A stretch of DNA of 64,000 nucleotides from Saccharopolyspora thermophila (GCF_014646075.1 NZ_BMMT01000013.1:115277-179276); one strand, 5' to 3'. Positions 49,944 to 59,130 are shown, counted from the first letter of the stretch. Notes: generated by a model from the sequence alone, not told the origin. Made by a program: numbers and translations.

Positions 49944-50630
49944 TCATTCGGCGCGGCGGGCCCAGCCCATGATCTTTGCGACGTGCACCGCGGCGCCGAA
50001 CCCGTTGTCGATGTTCACGACGACCAGGCCGGGGCTGCAGGAGGACAGCATTGCTGTCGCAGCGGCGGATCCTCCGGCGGCCACCCCGTAGCCGACGCTG
50101 GTCGGAACCCCCACCACCGGGGCCGGCACGAGGCCCGCGACCACGCTGGGGAGGGCGCCGTCCATGCCCGCGACCACGACCACGCAGTCCGCGGCGCGCA
50201 GCTCGTCGAGCCGGCTGAGCAGCCGGTGCAGGCCGGCCACCCCGACGTCGGCGATCACCTGTGCCCCGACCCCGAGTACCGAGAGTGTGACGAGGCACTC
50301 CCGTGCGACCGGCAGGTCGGACGTGCCCGCGGTGACGACCACGGCGTTGCCCGCGGGGGGCGGGAGATCGCCAACGGTGACGGTGCGTGCCGTGGCGTCC
50401 ACACCCACCGGCTCGCCCGGGAACGCCTCGGGCGCGGCCTGGAGGACCTCGTCCGAGCAGCGCGTCGCGAGCGCCGGGCCGGTCCGGTCGTTCTCGCGCA
50501 GCTCCCTGAGCAGTCGCAGCGTCTGTTCCGCCGTCTTGCCCGCGCCGAACACGACCTCGCAGACACCGGTGCGGTGCCGTCGGTCGACGTCGAGGGCGGC
50601 GAAATCCCCGACCCGGACGAACGTGCTCAT
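49944..50630 (-). CDS. larB: Nickel pincer cofactor biosynthesis protein LarB
   Basis: LarB carboxylates and hydrolyses nicotinic acid adenine dinucleotide, the first step to the nickel-pincer nucleotide cofactor. The 228-residue protein resembles PurE (AIR carboxylase) in its C-terminal part: VVVTAGTSDLPVARECLVTL, GVGAQVIADVGVAGLHRLLS, CVVVVAGMDGALPSVVAGLV, VGVPTSVGYG. The N-terminal third (RTGVCEVVFGAGKTAEQTLR) is typical of LarB. The ATG overlaps the larE stop by 4 nt. It is the last gene of the operon. Confidence 0.93.
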   Translation of the reverse strand: MSTFVRVGDFAALDVDRRHRTGVCEVVFGAGKTAEQTLRLLRELRENDRTGPALATRCSDEVLQAAPEAFPGEPVGVDATARTVTVGDLPPPAGNAVVVTAGTSDLPVARECLVTLSVLGVGAQVIADVGVAGLHRLLSRLDELRAADCVVVVAGMDGALPSVVAGLVPAPVVGVPTSVGYGVAAGGSAAATAMLSSCSPGLVVVNIDNGFGAAVHVAKIMGWARRAE

Positions 50631-51454
50631 CGGGTGGGCTCCACGGGCGTCACGGTGAGGTTCAGGGAACCGGAGCGAAACGGGTGCTCGTCGATCTCGA
50701 CCCGCTCGTAGCCCGCCGCCAGAACGGCGTCCACCGCCGCGGCGCGCTCAGCCGGGTCCTGCAACCGCACGAGCTCGTCGGCAGCCACCTGCACCCGGCC
50801 GACGGGGCCGAAGTGGCGGACTCGCAGCTCCCGGTAGCCGAGGCGCCGGAGGGCGCGTTCGGCCCGGTCCACCTGAGCCAGCACCGGTGCGCTCACCGGG
50901 GTTCCGTAGGGCAGCCGGGAGGCCAGGCAGGGGGATGCGGGTTTGTCGGCGCTGGGCACGCCCAGCCGGCGGGCGAGCGACCGGACGGCCTCCTTGCCGA
51001 GCCCGGCCTCGAGCAGTGGATGGCGGATCCCGTGCTCCTTGGCCGCCCGCAGCCCCGGTCGCCAGTCTCCGACGTCGTCGGCGTTCGCGCCGGAGAGCAC
51101 GGCCGCGTATCCGCGGCGCGCGGCGAGCTCGCCGAGCCGGTCGTAGAGCTCGCTTTTGCAGTAGTAGCAGCGGAACCGGTCGTTGCGCCGGTACTCCTCG
51201 CGGTCCAGCTCCGCGGTGTCGACGACCTCGTGCGCGATCCCGACCGCCGCCGCGACTGCGCGGGCGCCGTCGAGCTCTCCGCTGGCCAGCGTGGGGGAGA
51301 CGGCGGTGACGGCCAGCGCCCGCCGGCCCAGCGCGATGGCCGCGACCGCCGCGACCAGGGAGGAGTCCACGCCGCCGGAGAACGCGACGACGGCGCTGCC
51401 GAGAGCGGTGATACGGGCCGTGAGGTCGGTAAGGGGATCGGCAAGCCGGTTCAC
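50627..51454 (-). CDS. larE: ATP-dependent sacrificial sulfur transferase LarE
   Basis: LarE inserts sulfur into the pincer cofactor precursor. The 275-residue protein has the PP-loop VVAFSGGVDSSLVAAVAAIA for ATP, FRCYYCKSELYDRL, LSGANADDVGDWRPGLRAAK and KPASPCLASRLPYGTPV, where the Cys is at the place of the residue that gives up its sulfur. GTG 51454 overlaps the stop of a 36-residue ORF (GTGA). It is coupled to larB. Confidence 0.93.
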   Translation of the reverse strand: MNRLADPLTDLTARITALGSAVVAFSGGVDSSLVAAVAAIALGRRALAVTAVSPTLASGELDGARAVAAAVGIAHEVVDTAELDREEYRRNDRFRCYYCKSELYDRLGELAARRGYAAVLSGANADDVGDWRPGLRAAKEHGIRHPLLEAGLGKEAVRSLARRLGVPSADKPASPCLASRLPYGTPVSAPVLAQVDRAERALRRLGYRELRVRHFGPVGRVQVAADELVRLQDPAERAAAVDAVLAAGYERVEIDEHPFRSGSLNLTVTPVEPTR

Positions 51455-51561
51455 GCCACCACCCCAATCGAGAAGTACCTCGCCTGGGTCGACGAGGGTC
51501 CGTCGCCGAAGAACTCGATCGCGGCAACCTCGCCGCGCGCGGCGAGCTGGGTCGTCTCCAC
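51451..51561 (-). CDS. 36-residue ORF between DUF1858 protein and larE
   Basis: GTG 51561 has an agagg site 8 nt upstream, and the stop overlaps the larE start in a GTGA. The product (METTQLAARGEVAAIEFFGD, ending in YFSIGVVA) has no recognised family. Position and ribosome site suggest it is translated; it could be a micro-protein of the pathway or only a coupling leader for larE. Confidence 0.5.
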   Translation of the reverse strand: METTQLAARGEVAAIEFFGDGPSSTQARYFSIGVVA

Positions 51562-51565
51562 GGGT

Positions 51566-51871
51566 TTACCTCTTCTTGTCCGTCTTACGCTGTGCGGCGG
51601 CGATGAGCTCGTCGGCGGGCCAGCCCTCGTCGAGGGCCTGGAAAACCCGCAGGAACGCTCCGGGGTCGCGGCCGTGCCTGCGGGCTGCCTGGGTGATCGG
51701 CTCGCGCGGCGCCCCGCCGCAGTACGCGCAGGGCACCCCGATCGCAGCGAGCAGCCTGCGTGCCGACCCGTCAGGGTGCCGCCGCAGCAGCTCGGCGATC
51801 GTGGTGGAGCCGCGCACCCGCGGCCGGCCGCCCTCGCCGGGGGCGGCCTTGCCGGGGGCGGCGCCGCTCAT
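51566..51871 (-). CDS. DUF1858-like domain protein in the lar operon
   Basis: A 101-residue protein. After a Gly/Pro-rich N-terminus it reads TTIAELLRRHPDGSARRLLA, then AIGVPCAYCGGAPREPITQA and GAFLRVFQALDEG, the pattern of DUF1858 (a small helical domain with a CxxC pair, found with hybrid-cluster proteins). ATG 51871 overlaps the larA stop. It may bind metal or act in a redox step; no role in Lar chemistry is established. Confidence 0.65.
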   Translation of the reverse strand: MSGAAPGKAAPGEGGRPRVRGSTTIAELLRRHPDGSARRLLAAIGVPCAYCGGAPREPITQAARRHGRDPGAFLRVFQALDEGWPADELIAAAQRKTDKKR

Positions 51872-53292
51872 GTCAGGGCTTCCTGCGGGAACCGCAACGG
51901 CTGGGCGTCGAGCTGGATCAGCGTCTTGGGCAGCTGGTAGCGCGCGAACGGCAGGATCACAACCTTGGCGTCGGGGCCGTGGCGCCGCATCGCCGCCTCG
52001 AACGCCTCGTCCAGCGAGGTGGTGGCGTCGATCCCGATGTCGGCGGCCATCTCGAGGTTTTCCTCGAGGGTGACGAGGGTGAGGTGCTTGCGCACCATGA
52101 CGTCGTAGATCGGTGCCCAGATGCAACCGGCCCACATCTGGATCTCGCGGGCGTGGATGTCGCGCAGCATCCGTTCGTGGCCCTCGCGGCTCGGCGGCAT
52201 GTACGGCTTCATCAGATCCATCAGCGCGAGACCGGGAAACTCGCCCGCTTCCGTTTTCACGCCAGGCGACGGGCTGGTGTAGATGATCGTGCCTCCGTCG
52301 CGTACGACGTAGTCGGCGGACATGCAACCCCACCCGGTGTGGAAGAACAGGTGGTCAGTTGGTGCGAAGACGCCGCAGATGGCGATGTCGGCCGGCCCGT
52401 GCTCGGTGACGGGGTTGTCGAACGCGTAGATCTCGTTGAACCGCTCGATGGCGCGGCGGTGCGACACCGGGTGGGACCCGAATTTCATCTCGATGACCTT
52501 GCCGCGCGTGTCGAGGAGAACGTCGAGCGTGGCCGTCAGCCCGGCCATCGTGGCGATCTCGTCGATGTCCGATCGCATGGGGCCGGCGAGGGCGCCGTAG
52601 TGCGTCTGCGGCGACATCGTGAAGTTCGCGTGGTTGGCCTCGATCGTGATGTCGGCGCAGACCCCAGGCATGATCAGCTTTCCGCCACCGCCGTATCCCC
52701 AGTGGTTCGCCTGGGCCTGCCCGATGGTGATCACCACGTCGTGCTCGACCACCGACTTGTGGACGTACGCGGGCGTGCCGCGGGAGGTGACGCCAAGGTA
52801 GGCGTAGGCGTCGTAGTTGAGCGGGTCGTTCTGCAGGAGCGGGATGCCCAGTCGCTCCATCCGGGCGAGGTTTTCGCGCCCGACCTTCTGCTCGATGTCG
52901 CTCTCCGACAGCGGGAAGACCTTGCCGTTGCCGGTGATGACGGTGGCCTTTGTGGTCTCTGCCCGCTCGATCTCGTCGAGCACGGCGGGGAGGATCTTCG
53001 ACGCGGGAGTGGGCCGGAACTGGTTGTCGATGACGACGGTGATGCTTCGGCCGCCCTCGAGCAGCTGGGCGAGGCTCTTGCCGGCCACCGGCTCCGCCAG
53101 CGCCCGGCGCGCCTCGGCGGTCGTGTCCGGCACCGCCGGCGGCTCGTCGGGATAGATCGCGGCGAGCAGGTTCCGCATTGGGATCTCGAGCTCGAGCTCC
53201 TCGCGGTAGACCTTGGCCTCGTCCTCGGTGGTCCCGATCGTCAGTGGATCCAGCGACTCGTAGGGGATCCGGGCACGGAAGGGTTCTGTCAT
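51868..53292 (-). CDS. larA: Nickel-dependent LarA-family racemase/epimerase
   Basis: A 474-residue LarA (DUF2088) protein. The family holds a covalently bound nickel-pincer cofactor and racemises or epimerises alpha-hydroxy acids. Motifs: SITVVIDNQFRPTPASKILP near the N-terminus, HWGYGGGGKLIMPGVCADIT containing the Lys expected to carry the cofactor, and ANHANFTMSPQTHYGALAGP. It is longer than lactate racemase (about 425 residues) and different at both ends, so the substrate may not be lactate. ATG 53292 opens the five-gene minus-strand operon, divergent from an AraC regulator. Confidence 0.87.
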   Translation of the reverse strand: MTEPFRARIPYESLDPLTIGTTEDEAKVYREELELEIPMRNLLAAIYPDEPPAVPDTTAEARRALAEPVAGKSLAQLLEGGRSITVVIDNQFRPTPASKILPAVLDEIERAETTKATVITGNGKVFPLSESDIEQKVGRENLARMERLGIPLLQNDPLNYDAYAYLGVTSRGTPAYVHKSVVEHDVVITIGQAQANHWGYGGGGKLIMPGVCADITIEANHANFTMSPQTHYGALAGPMRSDIDEIATMAGLTATLDVLLDTRGKVIEMKFGSHPVSHRRAIERFNEIYAFDNPVTEHGPADIAICGVFAPTDHLFFHTGWGCMSADYVVRDGGTIIYTSPSPGVKTEAGEFPGLALMDLMKPYMPPSREGHERMLRDIHAREIQMWAGCIWAPIYDVMVRKHLTLVTLEENLEMAADIGIDATTSLDEAFEAAMRRHGPDAKVVILPFARYQLPKTLIQLDAQPLRFPQEALT

Positions 53293-53439
53293 CGTTGACC
53301 TCTGCTCCTCACCGCCGACCGCATGGCCGCGGCATAGTGCGTTTCAGACGGTTAGAGTGAGCCAGGCGACACCTTCCATCTTGACGATTCGTCGGTAGGT
53401 CTTGCGTCGCTTTTCGGCCACGGGGAGGAGTGCACAGCT

Positions 53440-54339
53440 GTGTCCACGCCGATCTTCCAGGCTCCGGTCCTGCTCGGCGGCCTCGGTGCGATCGAGGTGC
53501 ATGTGGTGGACCGCAGGCACCCCCGCGTGTTGCTCGGCCCCCACCGCCACGCGGATCTGCAGGTCGTGTACTTCGCACGGGGCGAGGGTCGGCATGTCCT
53601 CGACGGCGAGGTGCACGAGCTCGCCGACGGCGATGTCTACCTCATCCCACCGGGCCACGTGCACGACCTGTCTGGCATCGACCAGGACGCGAAGGGATGG
53701 GCAATCGAGTTCTCGGCCTCCGCCCTCGACGGCATGACCTGTGGCGGCACGTCGACCGCACTGTGGCGGGCCAACCCCCTCCTGCGTTCGTTTGCCCACG
53801 TGACGCCGGGCGGGGTGTCCGCTCGACTTCGCGTTCCGCGACCGGACCGGGCCGAGTGGACTGACCGGTGTCGGCAGATGCAGCGCGAGTACCAGGACAA
53901 CCGCACCGGGCGAGCGCTCGCGCTGTACGGGAATCTGCTCCTGCTGCTCATCGACATCGCCCGCCTCGCCGAGTCGCGCGCCGAGCCCGTCCAGCGCCAC
54001 CTGCGTGCCGCGCAGGATCCCGTGCTCGCCGAGGTCTTCGCTGTCATCGAGGAGTACTGGGCCACTGATCTGGGGCCGGCCGACGTCGCCGCGCGAGTCG
54101 GGCTGACGCCTGCGTACCTGACGACGCTGGTGCGCGAGCGGACCGGTCGCCCACTGTCGGCATGGATCCTGGAGCGGAAGATGGCGGAGGCGCGGACGCT
54201 GCTGCTGAGCACCGACCGCAGTGTGGAGTCGATCGCGGCCGCGGTCGGTTTCTCCGATCCCGCGCACTTCAACCGGCGGTTTCGGCAGGTGCACGGCCTA
54301 CCGCCGGGGCGGTGGCGGAACAACCAGACAAAGAGCTGA
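53440..54339 (+). CDS. AraC-family regulator with cupin sensor
   Basis: A 299-residue regulator. The N-terminal cupin (VLLGPHRHADLQVVYFARGE, then DGDVYLIPPGHVHDL) should bind an effector. The C-terminal AraC domain carries two helix-turn-helix motifs (LGPADVAARVGLTPAYLTTL; SIAAAVGFSDPAHFNRRFRQ). GTG 53440 has a gggagg site. It is divergent from larA by 147 bp, so it most likely controls the lar operon and senses its substrate. Confidence 0.9.
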   Translation: MSTPIFQAPVLLGGLGAIEVHVVDRRHPRVLLGPHRHADLQVVYFARGEGRHVLDGEVHELADGDVYLIPPGHVHDLSGIDQDAKGWAIEFSASALDGMTCGGTSTALWRANPLLRSFAHVTPGGVSARLRVPRPDRAEWTDRCRQMQREYQDNRTGRALALYGNLLLLLIDIARLAESRAEPVQRHLRAAQDPVLAEVFAVIEEYWATDLGPADVAARVGLTPAYLTTLVRERTGRPLSAWILERKMAEARTLLLSTDRSVESIAAAVGFSDPAHFNRRFRQVHGLPPGRWRNNQTKS

Positions 54340-54440
54340 TGGACCAGTGCCCCGGGTGGCAGCGCGAGTAACAGACCCGCTGCCCTCCTGTCGAGCTGCT
54401 GTTCGAACTGCTCGCGGGCGTAGCTGCCGAACGGCCCGCG

Positions 54441-54998
54441 TCAGCGTTGGTCCTCGAACTCGCCTTGCTCGGCGCGTTCGGCGATTGAGGTCCAGAATCG
54501 CAGGGCAGCGTACTCCATTTCCAGGCCGAGACCGAGCGTGACCAGGCGTCGTGAGATGGCTGGGTTGTGGCCGAAGCGCTCCTGTATCTGCTCGTACTCG
54601 GTGATGCGCCCCTGGTGTTGTTTGATCTGGTCCCGCGCGAGCCGCTTGATGTCGTCGGGGTCGGCGACCTCGTTGAAGAAGAGCTTGATCTCGGCAATGT
54701 CGCGCAGCTCGAAGTGCTGTTCGGTGGGCTCGGCCAGCCATGAGCGAAGGGCTGAGAGACCGGCATCGGTGATCGTGTAGGTGCGGCGGCGACGGCCGTC
54801 GTCCTCCTCCTCGACCTCGAGCAGTCCCAGCCGTACGAGCCGCTTGGGCTCGGAGTAGAGCTGGGCGTGCGGGAAGTGCCAGAAGTAGCCCACCGAGTGT
54901 CCGATGGCCCGCTTGAGGTCGTACGAGGTTGAGGGCCCGCGCATGGCGATCATGCCCAGCACGACGTACGAGGTCGTGGAAAGCCGAACCGTTGACAC
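54441..54998 (-). CDS. PadR-family transcriptional regulator
   Basis: A 185-residue PadR protein. The winged helix (SYVVLGMIAMRGPSTSYDLK, FWHFPHAQLYSEPKRLVRLG, RRRRTYTITDAGLSALRSWL) is followed by a helical dimerisation domain (RDQIKQHQGRITEYEQIQER). PadR proteins repress aromatic-acid and efflux genes and release DNA on binding the inducer. GTG 54998 lies 107 bp from the divergent acyl-CoA ligase gene, with a palindrome in between. It probably controls the catabolic operon. Confidence 0.9.
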   Translation of the reverse strand: MSTVRLSTTSYVVLGMIAMRGPSTSYDLKRAIGHSVGYFWHFPHAQLYSEPKRLVRLGLLEVEEEDDGRRRRTYTITDAGLSALRSWLAEPTEQHFELRDIAEIKLFFNEVADPDDIKRLARDQIKQHQGRITEYEQIQERFGHNPAISRRLVTLGLGLEMEYAALRFWTSIAERAEQGEFEDQR

Positions 54999-55023
54999 GC
55001 TTCAAATCCTACCGTACGTTTCC

Positions 55024-55044
55024 CATCGTCTGTTTCAGACGATG
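55024..55044. promoter_or_regulatory. Palindromic operator between padR and the ligase gene
   Basis: catcgtctg-ttt-cagacgatg, a perfect 9-bp palindrome 26 nt from the PadR start. The 10-mer gtttcagacg inside it is repeated at 53341-53350 in the larA-araC intergenic region. Likely PadR site. Confidence 0.65.
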
Positions 55045-55104
55045 TGGACCGGATGATCGTCTTCGGACTTGTGTCGCGCCGCTGATGTTGCGAGAGGACT
55101 AGGA

Positions 55105-56673
55105 ATGGATCTCGGGACAGTGCTGAGCTGGACCGCCGAGCGGTACCCCGCCAGACGTGCGGTTGGTGGCGAGCTCTCGATGACCTACGCGGAGTGGGAC
55201 GCCCACACCAATCGGCTGGCACGTGCCCTGGCCGAGCTCGGTGTCGGGCACGGGGACAGGGTCGTGTTCCTGCTCGCCGGTGGCGAACCGATGGCCTCGC
55301 TGCACCTGGCTGCGCAGAAGCTCGGGGCTGTCTCGGTTCCGCTGTCGTTCCGTTTCGGTGTTGACGAGCTCGCCTACTGCTTGTCCGACGCGGCACCGAC
55401 GTTGCTGGTCACCGATCAGTCCACGGTCGAGACGGCGCGCGAGGCGCTGGAACGCATCGAGCCCCTGGCGCACGCACACGTCGGTGACGGCGTTCCGGCC
55501 GGCGCCACAGCGTTGCTGGACCTCGCCGCCAACCAGACCGACGGCGCGCTTGACGTGCAGGTCCGCGATTCCGACACGAGCGTCATGCTCTACACCTCCG
55601 GCACCACGGGGAAGCCGAAAGGCGTTCCACGCACGCACCGAGCGGAGTTCCACGCCGCCCTCGCGCACCTGCACCAAACCCGGTTGACTCCGTTTGAGAC
55701 GACACTCGGTGTGATGCCCATGTTCCACACGATGGGCTTGCGCACTCTGTTGTCCAGCGTGGTCAGTGCCGGGACCTGGGTCCCGCAGGCCCGGTTCGAC
55801 GCTGAGCAGTCGTTGGAGCTGATCACCCGGGAGGGCGTCTCGGCGCTGTACCTGGTGCCCACGATCTACTGGAGCCTGCTGCGTACGGGTCGGCTGACCG
55901 AGACCGGTGTCCGCAAGCTCGCCTACGCCGGAGCCGCGATGACCCCCGCGCTGGCGGAGGCGCTCGTCAACGCGCTCGAACCCGAGGTGTTCATCAACCA
56001 TTTCGGAAGCACCGAGATCTACACCTTCACCGTCGGGCCGGACGTCGCGGCCAAACCGGGCTGCGCCGGACGTCCCGGCGTGTTCACCCGGGTCCGCCTG
56101 GTCGATCCGGACCCGCAGGCCCCGCCGGACGCGATCGTCGCTCCCGGCGAGCAGGGCCAGATCGCGATCTCGATGCAATCGCCGGAAGCGTTCGCCGGAT
56201 ACTGGAACCGGCCCGACGCCGATGCGAAGTCCATCCGCGGTGGCTGGTACTTCCCGGGCGATCTCGCCGTCGCGGACGAGGATGGCGATCTGTGGGTGTC
56301 CGGACGCGTCGACGACATGATCAATTCGGGCGGCGAGAACATCTACCCCGACGAGATCGAGAACGCGCTGATCCGCTGTCCCGAGGTCGCTGACGTCGTG
56401 GTCGTCGGGATGCCGGACGACCGTTGGGGACAGGCCGTCACCGCGTTCTTCGTCCCCGCCGCGGGGCACACCCCGGAGGATGCGGCCGCCGCGCTGACCG
56501 CATACATCCGTTCCGGCTCCGGGCTGCCGCCGCTCAAGCGCCCCAAGAAGGTGATCGCGGTCGCCGAGATCCCCAAATCGGCGGTGGGCAAGATCCTGCG
56601 CCGCGAACTCACCGATGGGCGGTTCAGCCCGCTGGCAGAGCTGTCTGCTGCTTCGACCGGATCACGAAAGTGA
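55105..56673 (+). CDS. AMP-forming acyl/aryl-CoA ligase (2-furoyl-CoA synthetase-like)
   Basis: A 522-residue ANL-family ligase that activates a carboxylic acid to its CoA ester through an acyl-AMP. Motifs: P-loop VMLYTSGTTGKPKGVPRTHR, FGSTEIYT, WYFPGDLAVADEDGDLWVSG, GRVDDMINSGGENIYPDEIE and the catalytic Lys in PKSAVGKILRRELT. It heads a five-gene operon with a molybdenum hydroxylase and a crotonase, so the acid is probably heteroaromatic; 2-furoate fits best (HmfD role). ATG 55105 has an agga site. Confidence 0.88.
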   Translation: MDLGTVLSWTAERYPARRAVGGELSMTYAEWDAHTNRLARALAELGVGHGDRVVFLLAGGEPMASLHLAAQKLGAVSVPLSFRFGVDELAYCLSDAAPTLLVTDQSTVETAREALERIEPLAHAHVGDGVPAGATALLDLAANQTDGALDVQVRDSDTSVMLYTSGTTGKPKGVPRTHRAEFHAALAHLHQTRLTPFETTLGVMPMFHTMGLRTLLSSVVSAGTWVPQARFDAEQSLELITREGVSALYLVPTIYWSLLRTGRLTETGVRKLAYAGAAMTPALAEALVNALEPEVFINHFGSTEIYTFTVGPDVAAKPGCAGRPGVFTRVRLVDPDPQAPPDAIVAPGEQGQIAISMQSPEAFAGYWNRPDADAKSIRGGWYFPGDLAVADEDGDLWVSGRVDDMINSGGENIYPDEIENALIRCPEVADVVVVGMPDDRWGQAVTAFFVPAAGHTPEDAAAALTAYIRSGSGLPPLKRPKKVIAVAEIPKSAVGKILRRELTDGRFSPLAELSAASTGSRK

Positions 56674-59126
56674 GCACCTCGATGACCCCTGCACGCACGA
56701 CGGCACGGATCGAGGACCCCGCCCTGCTGACCGGGCGCGGCCGATTCCTCGACGACCTCGATCCGCTGCCCGGCACGTTGACCGCGGCGGTCGTGCGCAG
56801 CCCGCATCCGCACGCCCGCATCCGCGGCGTCGATCTCTCCCGAGCCCGCTCGCACCCCGGCGTGGCGGCGGTGATCGGCCCCGACGAGGTTCTCAGGGAG
56901 CTGAACCCGTTCCCGCTGTCGCTGAAGGCGCCCATGCCGTACTACCCGACGGCGACCGACCGGGTGCGCTTCGTGGGCGAACCCGTGGCGGTCGTGGTCG
57001 CCGCCGACCGCTACGCCGCCGAGGACGCCGCCGAGCTGGTCACCGTGGACTACGAGCCGCTGCCGCCGGTGGTCGACATCGACGCCGCGCTGCGTCCCGA
57101 CGCGCCGCTGCTTCACGACACCGCCGACAGCAACGTTGCCACCGACCGCACGTTCAACTTCGGCCCCGTGGACGAGTTGTTCGCCGCAGCCGACCACGTG
57201 GTCCGCGGCGAGTACCTGTTCCCGCGCTATTCGTCGACACCGATGGAGTGCTACTCGGTGATCGCCGACTGGCAGGACGAGGTTGACGGTCCGGCGATCT
57301 CGGTGTGGGCGAACTTCCACGGCCCGTTCTCCATGGTTCCGGTGATCGCGGGCGCGCTGGGAGTACCGACCTCGCGGGTCCGGTTGATGGTCCCGGCCGA
57401 CATCGGCGGCAGCTTCGGCATCAAGGCGGGAATCTATCCCTACGTGGTGCTGATGGCGCTGGCGAGCAAGCACGCTGGGCGGCCGGTGCGCTGGACCGAG
57501 GACCGCAGCGAGCACCTGCTGGCCAGCTCAGCGGGCTCGGACCGGGCGATGCGCTTCGAAGCCGCCGTCACCGCAGACGGCAAGGTCCAGGCCCTGCGGG
57601 CGGATCTCATCGACAACGTCGGCGCCTACCTGCGTCCGCCGGAACCGAGCACGCTCTATCGCTGCTTCGGCAACATCACCGGCGCCTACGACATCCAGGC
57701 CGTGCAGATCCGCTCGCGCGCGGTGGTGACCAACAAGACGCCGACCGGGCTCAACCGCGGCTTCGGAGGCCAGCAGCTCTACTTCGGGCTGGAACGGCTG
57801 ATGGACAAGATCGCCGCGACCTGCGGGATCGACGTCGCGGAGATCCGCCAGCGCAACTTCGTGCAGGCCGACGCGTTCCCGTACCGGACGGCGACGGGCG
57901 GCATCTACGACTCCGGTGACTACCAGCAGGCCCTGGCCCTGGCGTTGAAGAACGCCGACTATCCGGCGCTGCGGCAGCGCCAGCGAGAGGCCCGGGAGCG
58001 CGGCGAGTACTTCGGTATCGGACTGGCCACCATCGTCGATCCGTCGGCGACCAACATCGGCTACGTCGGCCTGGCCACGCCGGCCGACAAGCGCCCACCG
58101 GGACGCGGTAAGTCCGGTTCCACCGAGCACGTTCGGATCAGCGTCGACGTCAACGGAATCGTCTCGGTCCTGCTGGGCACCGTCCCGCAGGGGCAGGGGC
58201 ACGCCACGGTCGCGCAGCAGGTCGTGGCGGACCGGCTCGGACTGCCGCTCGAGAAGGTCAGGCCGGTGGTGGAGATGGACACCGCCACCACGCCGTGGAC
58301 GATCAGCTCCGGAAGTTACTCGTCCAGGTTCGCTCCGCTGCTGACCAGCGCGCTGGTCGAGGCGTGTGACCGGCTCGCCCGCACGCTGCGGACGGTGGCC
58401 GGGTCGATGCTGGGAGTGGACCCGGAGGAACTCGAACTCGCCGACGGACGGATCCGACACCGCGAGGACCACTCGAAGGCGGTAGAGTTTCGCCACGCCG
58501 CGGGCATGGTGCACTGGGACCCCGGTTCGTTGCCGGACGGCACGTCGGCCCGGCTGTACGAGGAGGCGGCCTTCACACCGCCGCAGGCCAAGGCCCCCAC
58601 CCGCAACGACCAGATCAACTCCAGCCTGTGCTACGGCTTCGTCGCCGAGCTCGTGGTCTGCCGAATCAACCCGCAGACCTACGAGCTCAACCTGGAACTG
58701 GTGTCCACAGTGCACGACGCTGGCACCATCCTGAACCCGGTGTTGCTGGAGGGACAGGTCCACGGTGCCCTGGCGCACGCCATCGGCGGCGCGATGTATG
58801 AGGAGATGCGTTACTCCGACAACGGCCAGCCCACCTCCGCGACCTTCATGGACTACCTGTGCCCGACCACCGCGGAGGTCGGCTATGAGCTGCGCAGCGA
58901 CCACCTGGAAACACCCTCGCCGCTGACTCACCTCGGCGCCAAGGGCTGCGGCGAAGGCAGCTGCATGAGCCTGCCGGTGGCCATCGCCAACGCAGTCGCC
59001 GACGCGCTCGAACCGTCCGGTGTCGACATCACCTCGCTGCCCATTCACGGCGACGTGATCCACCGCCTGCTCACCGCGGCGACAACGGAGACCGCGGTGC
59101 CCGAAGGAACAGAAGGGGAGAACTGA
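56670..59126 (+). CDS. Molybdenum hydroxylase large subunit (xanthine dehydrogenase family)
   Basis: An 818-residue molybdopterin-binding subunit of the CoxL/XdhB type. It hydroxylates its CoA-bound or aromatic substrate with water. Visible: the small N-terminal domain (GRGRFLDDLDPLPGTLTAAV), the cofactor-binding GGSFGIKAGIYPYVVLMALA, LNRGFGGQQLYFGLERLMDK, GTVPQGQGHATVAQQV, and the active-site Glu in HLGAKGCGEGSCMSLP. No CoxL AYRCSFR loop is present, so this is not a CO dehydrogenase. GTG 56670 overlaps the ligase stop; ATG 56682 is an alternative. It would match HmfA of the furoyl-CoA dehydrogenase. Confidence 0.88.
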   Translation: MSTSMTPARTTARIEDPALLTGRGRFLDDLDPLPGTLTAAVVRSPHPHARIRGVDLSRARSHPGVAAVIGPDEVLRELNPFPLSLKAPMPYYPTATDRVRFVGEPVAVVVAADRYAAEDAAELVTVDYEPLPPVVDIDAALRPDAPLLHDTADSNVATDRTFNFGPVDELFAAADHVVRGEYLFPRYSSTPMECYSVIADWQDEVDGPAISVWANFHGPFSMVPVIAGALGVPTSRVRLMVPADIGGSFGIKAGIYPYVVLMALASKHAGRPVRWTEDRSEHLLASSAGSDRAMRFEAAVTADGKVQALRADLIDNVGAYLRPPEPSTLYRCFGNITGAYDIQAVQIRSRAVVTNKTPTGLNRGFGGQQLYFGLERLMDKIAATCGIDVAEIRQRNFVQADAFPYRTATGGIYDSGDYQQALALALKNADYPALRQRQREARERGEYFGIGLATIVDPSATNIGYVGLATPADKRPPGRGKSGSTEHVRISVDVNGIVSVLLGTVPQGQGHATVAQQVVADRLGLPLEKVRPVVEMDTATTPWTISSGSYSSRFAPLLTSALVEACDRLARTLRTVAGSMLGVDPEELELADGRIRHREDHSKAVEFRHAAGMVHWDPGSLPDGTSARLYEEAAFTPPQAKAPTRNDQINSSLCYGFVAELVVCRINPQTYELNLELVSTVHDAGTILNPVLLEGQVHGALAHAIGGAMYEEMRYSDNGQPTSATFMDYLCPTTAEVGYELRSDHLETPSPLTHLGAKGCGEGSCMSLPVAIANAVADALEPSGVDITSLPIHGDVIHRLLTAATTETAVPEGTEGEN

Positions 59127-59130
59127 CAAC

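Noticed and set aside
56670..59126. Carbon monoxide dehydrogenase large subunit
   Set aside because: The CoxL active-site loop AYRCSFR is absent, and the neighbours (ligase, crotonase) point to an organic acid pathway.
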